Below are positions 6,550-7,524 of a stretch of DNA of 7,524 bases, one piece after another; the stretch's first letter is position 1; each line of letters starts with the position of its first letter. The notes below the pieces were generated by a model. The model made no database searches and was not told the origin of the DNA. It saw nothing but the letters and a program-made list of their open reading frames with translations. Source of the stretch: an uncultured Chloroflexota bacterium (GTDB taxonomy: Bacteria > Chloroflexota > Anaerolineae > Aggregatilineales > Phototrophicaceae). The position numbers were made by a program, and so were the translations under genes. The stretch lies in NCBI GenBank assembly GCA_937988705.1, contig CALKIA010000194.1:1-7524 (forward strand). The letters are read 5' to 3'.

Positions 6550-7524
6550 ATGCAGAATGTCGTGACGGCCCCTGTCATTGAACGTCCGGTGCTGGCGATT
6601 CGGTTGGAAACGGTCGCCTACCTCGCCTTGATCGCGGTGGCGCTGGTACTGCGCCTCGCCAGTTTAGGCACCGCCCCGATCGCGGAAAGTGAAGCGCACA
6701 ACGCCTTAGCCGCCTTCCGCGTGGTCGTACCGGATGCTCCCGGTGCGGCGCTGACATCCGCTAGCCCGTTGTTGTTCGCCCTGCAAACGCTGGCCTTCGC
6801 CGTGTTTGGCGGTTCGGAATTGAGCGCGCGGTTGTTCACGGCTCTGGGCGGTGCACTGCTTGTGCTCAGTCCGCTGCTCTTCCGGCGCGAATTCGGCGCG
6901 ACGCGGACATTCGTGTTTACGGTGCTGCTCGTGTTCTCTCCGGTCGAACTGGTCGCGGCACGCTTCAGCGCGCCGGCGCTCTGGTCGCTGATCTTCGCGG
7001 TGGTGCTGGTATGGTCAGTGTGGCGACTGCGCGGTGGCGACGACGACCTGTGGATCAAAATTGCCGTGGCGGTGAGCGGCGCCGGCCTGATCTTCCTCAG
7101 CGAAGCGGGCGGCCTCGTCCTCGCGCTGATTCTGCTCGGCGCGGGCGTGATCGCGTGGTTGTGGGAGCGGCGGACGAGTCCGTTTGACTTTAATGAGGCC
7201 GATGAGGATCACGAGCTGGAAGTTACGCCGCGTACCGCGATTGACTTGGGCGCGTGGGGCATACCGCTGATGGTCGCGGCGGCCTTCGTGATCTTAGTCG
7301 CGACCGGAACGCTGCTTAACCCCGCGGGCTTGAACGTGGTCGGCGAAGTGTTCGCCGGGTTCGCGCGGGGTTTCAGTCAAGCGCCTGCCGGGGCGGTGCA
7401 GCCGTTCGCACTGTACGTCAGCCTGTTCTATGAGCCGTTCTGGTGGGTACTGGCGCTGGCCGGGATCGTCGTGCTGTTCATCCGGCAGTCGTTCACCTTG
7501 ATCGATCGCTTCTTAATCGGCTGG
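6550..7524 (+). CDS. GT-C-like membrane glycosyltransferase-family protein, 3' end cut by window edge
   Basis: Seen: an ATG at 6550 opens a frame of 325 codons with no stop to the right edge. It is codon-phased with the second gene, being separated from it by TAG and three codons. A first helix lies at about 20-38, followed by a loop with AESEAHN (45-51) and TSASPLLFAL (69-78). Then come FGGSELSARLFTALGGALLV (86-105), LFRREFG (110-116) and SPVELVAARFS (130-140). Further helices follow, with an acidic loop at 212-224 (FDFNEADEDHELE) and FYEPFWWVL before the edge. Known: the order small first loop with an acid-A-H, then FG-s---aRl--al-G, then R---G, then SP----a-R, is typical of PMT_2 / TIGR03663 (Agl23-like) proteins, which occur near DUF2298 genes. 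Inferred: a polyprenyl-phosphate-sugar-dependent transferase or a relative acting at the outer membrane face. The usual acidic pair in the first loop is weak here, so activity is uncertain. The C-terminal part is not visible. Confidence 0.85.
   Translation, partial: MQNVVTAPVIERPVLAIRLETVAYLALIAVALVLRLASLGTAPIAESEAHNALAAFRVVVPDAPGAALTSASPLLFALQTLAFAVFGGSELSARLFTALGGALLVLSPLLFRREFGATRTFVFTVLLVFSPVELVAARFSAPALWSLIFAVVLVWSVWRLRGGDDDLWIKIAVAVSGAGLIFLSEAGGLVLALILLGAGVIAWLWERRTSPFDFNEADEDHELEVTPRTAIDLGAWGIPLMVAAAFVILVATGTLLNPAGLNVVGEVFAGFARGFSQAPAGAVQPFALYVSLFYEPFWWVLALAGIVVLFIRQSFTLIDRFLIGW

Overview
The window is a fully coding stretch of a GC-rich bacterial genome carrying three co-directional plus-strand genes for large polytopic membrane proteins. 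The junctions are only 16 and 9 bases. Both edges cut a gene: the first continues to the left and the third to the right. Protein family resemblance (DUF2298 / 'YYY' membrane proteins next to GT-C-like glycosyltransferases) suggests a member of the Chloroflexota, possibly an Anaerolineae-type lineage. This rests on recalled family distribution; there is no rRNA or marker gene here to confirm it.

Layout: (1) bases 3-4016, a protein of at least 1,337 residues. It begins with what looks like the last two membrane helices of a PMT/ArnT-like glycosyltransferase (RYFIPIYPALVLLAAWGL). A roughly 420-residue extracytoplasmic region with a beta-rich part and four cysteines follows, and then a complete DUF2298 module. 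(2) bases 4033-6540, an 835-residue stand-alone DUF2298 protein, paralogous to the C-terminal half of gene 1. (3) bases 6550-7524, the first 325 residues of a GT-C-like membrane protein that runs off the right edge.

The two DUF2298 copies share a series of anchors in the same order: EKPM(D/E), FPP-x-DPW, YYYFGY, W-F--(S/A)RVL, D-x-H-x-H, NTWD, NT(I/V)FKFY, TGLP--L-W--HQ and a C-terminal G-x-IER. The family has no firmly established activity that I know of. Context and the resemblance of the whole cluster to lipid-linked sugar transferases suggest a role in building or transferring a cell-surface glycan at the membrane, with acceptor or donor handling on the outer face. That is inference. No RNA genes, mobile elements, CRISPR arrays, transcription terminators or convincing promoters were seen. 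The most interesting points are the probable glycosyltransferase-DUF2298 fusion, the conserved D-x-H-x-H site, and the way putative C-terminal motif residues are kept or lost differently in the two paralogs.
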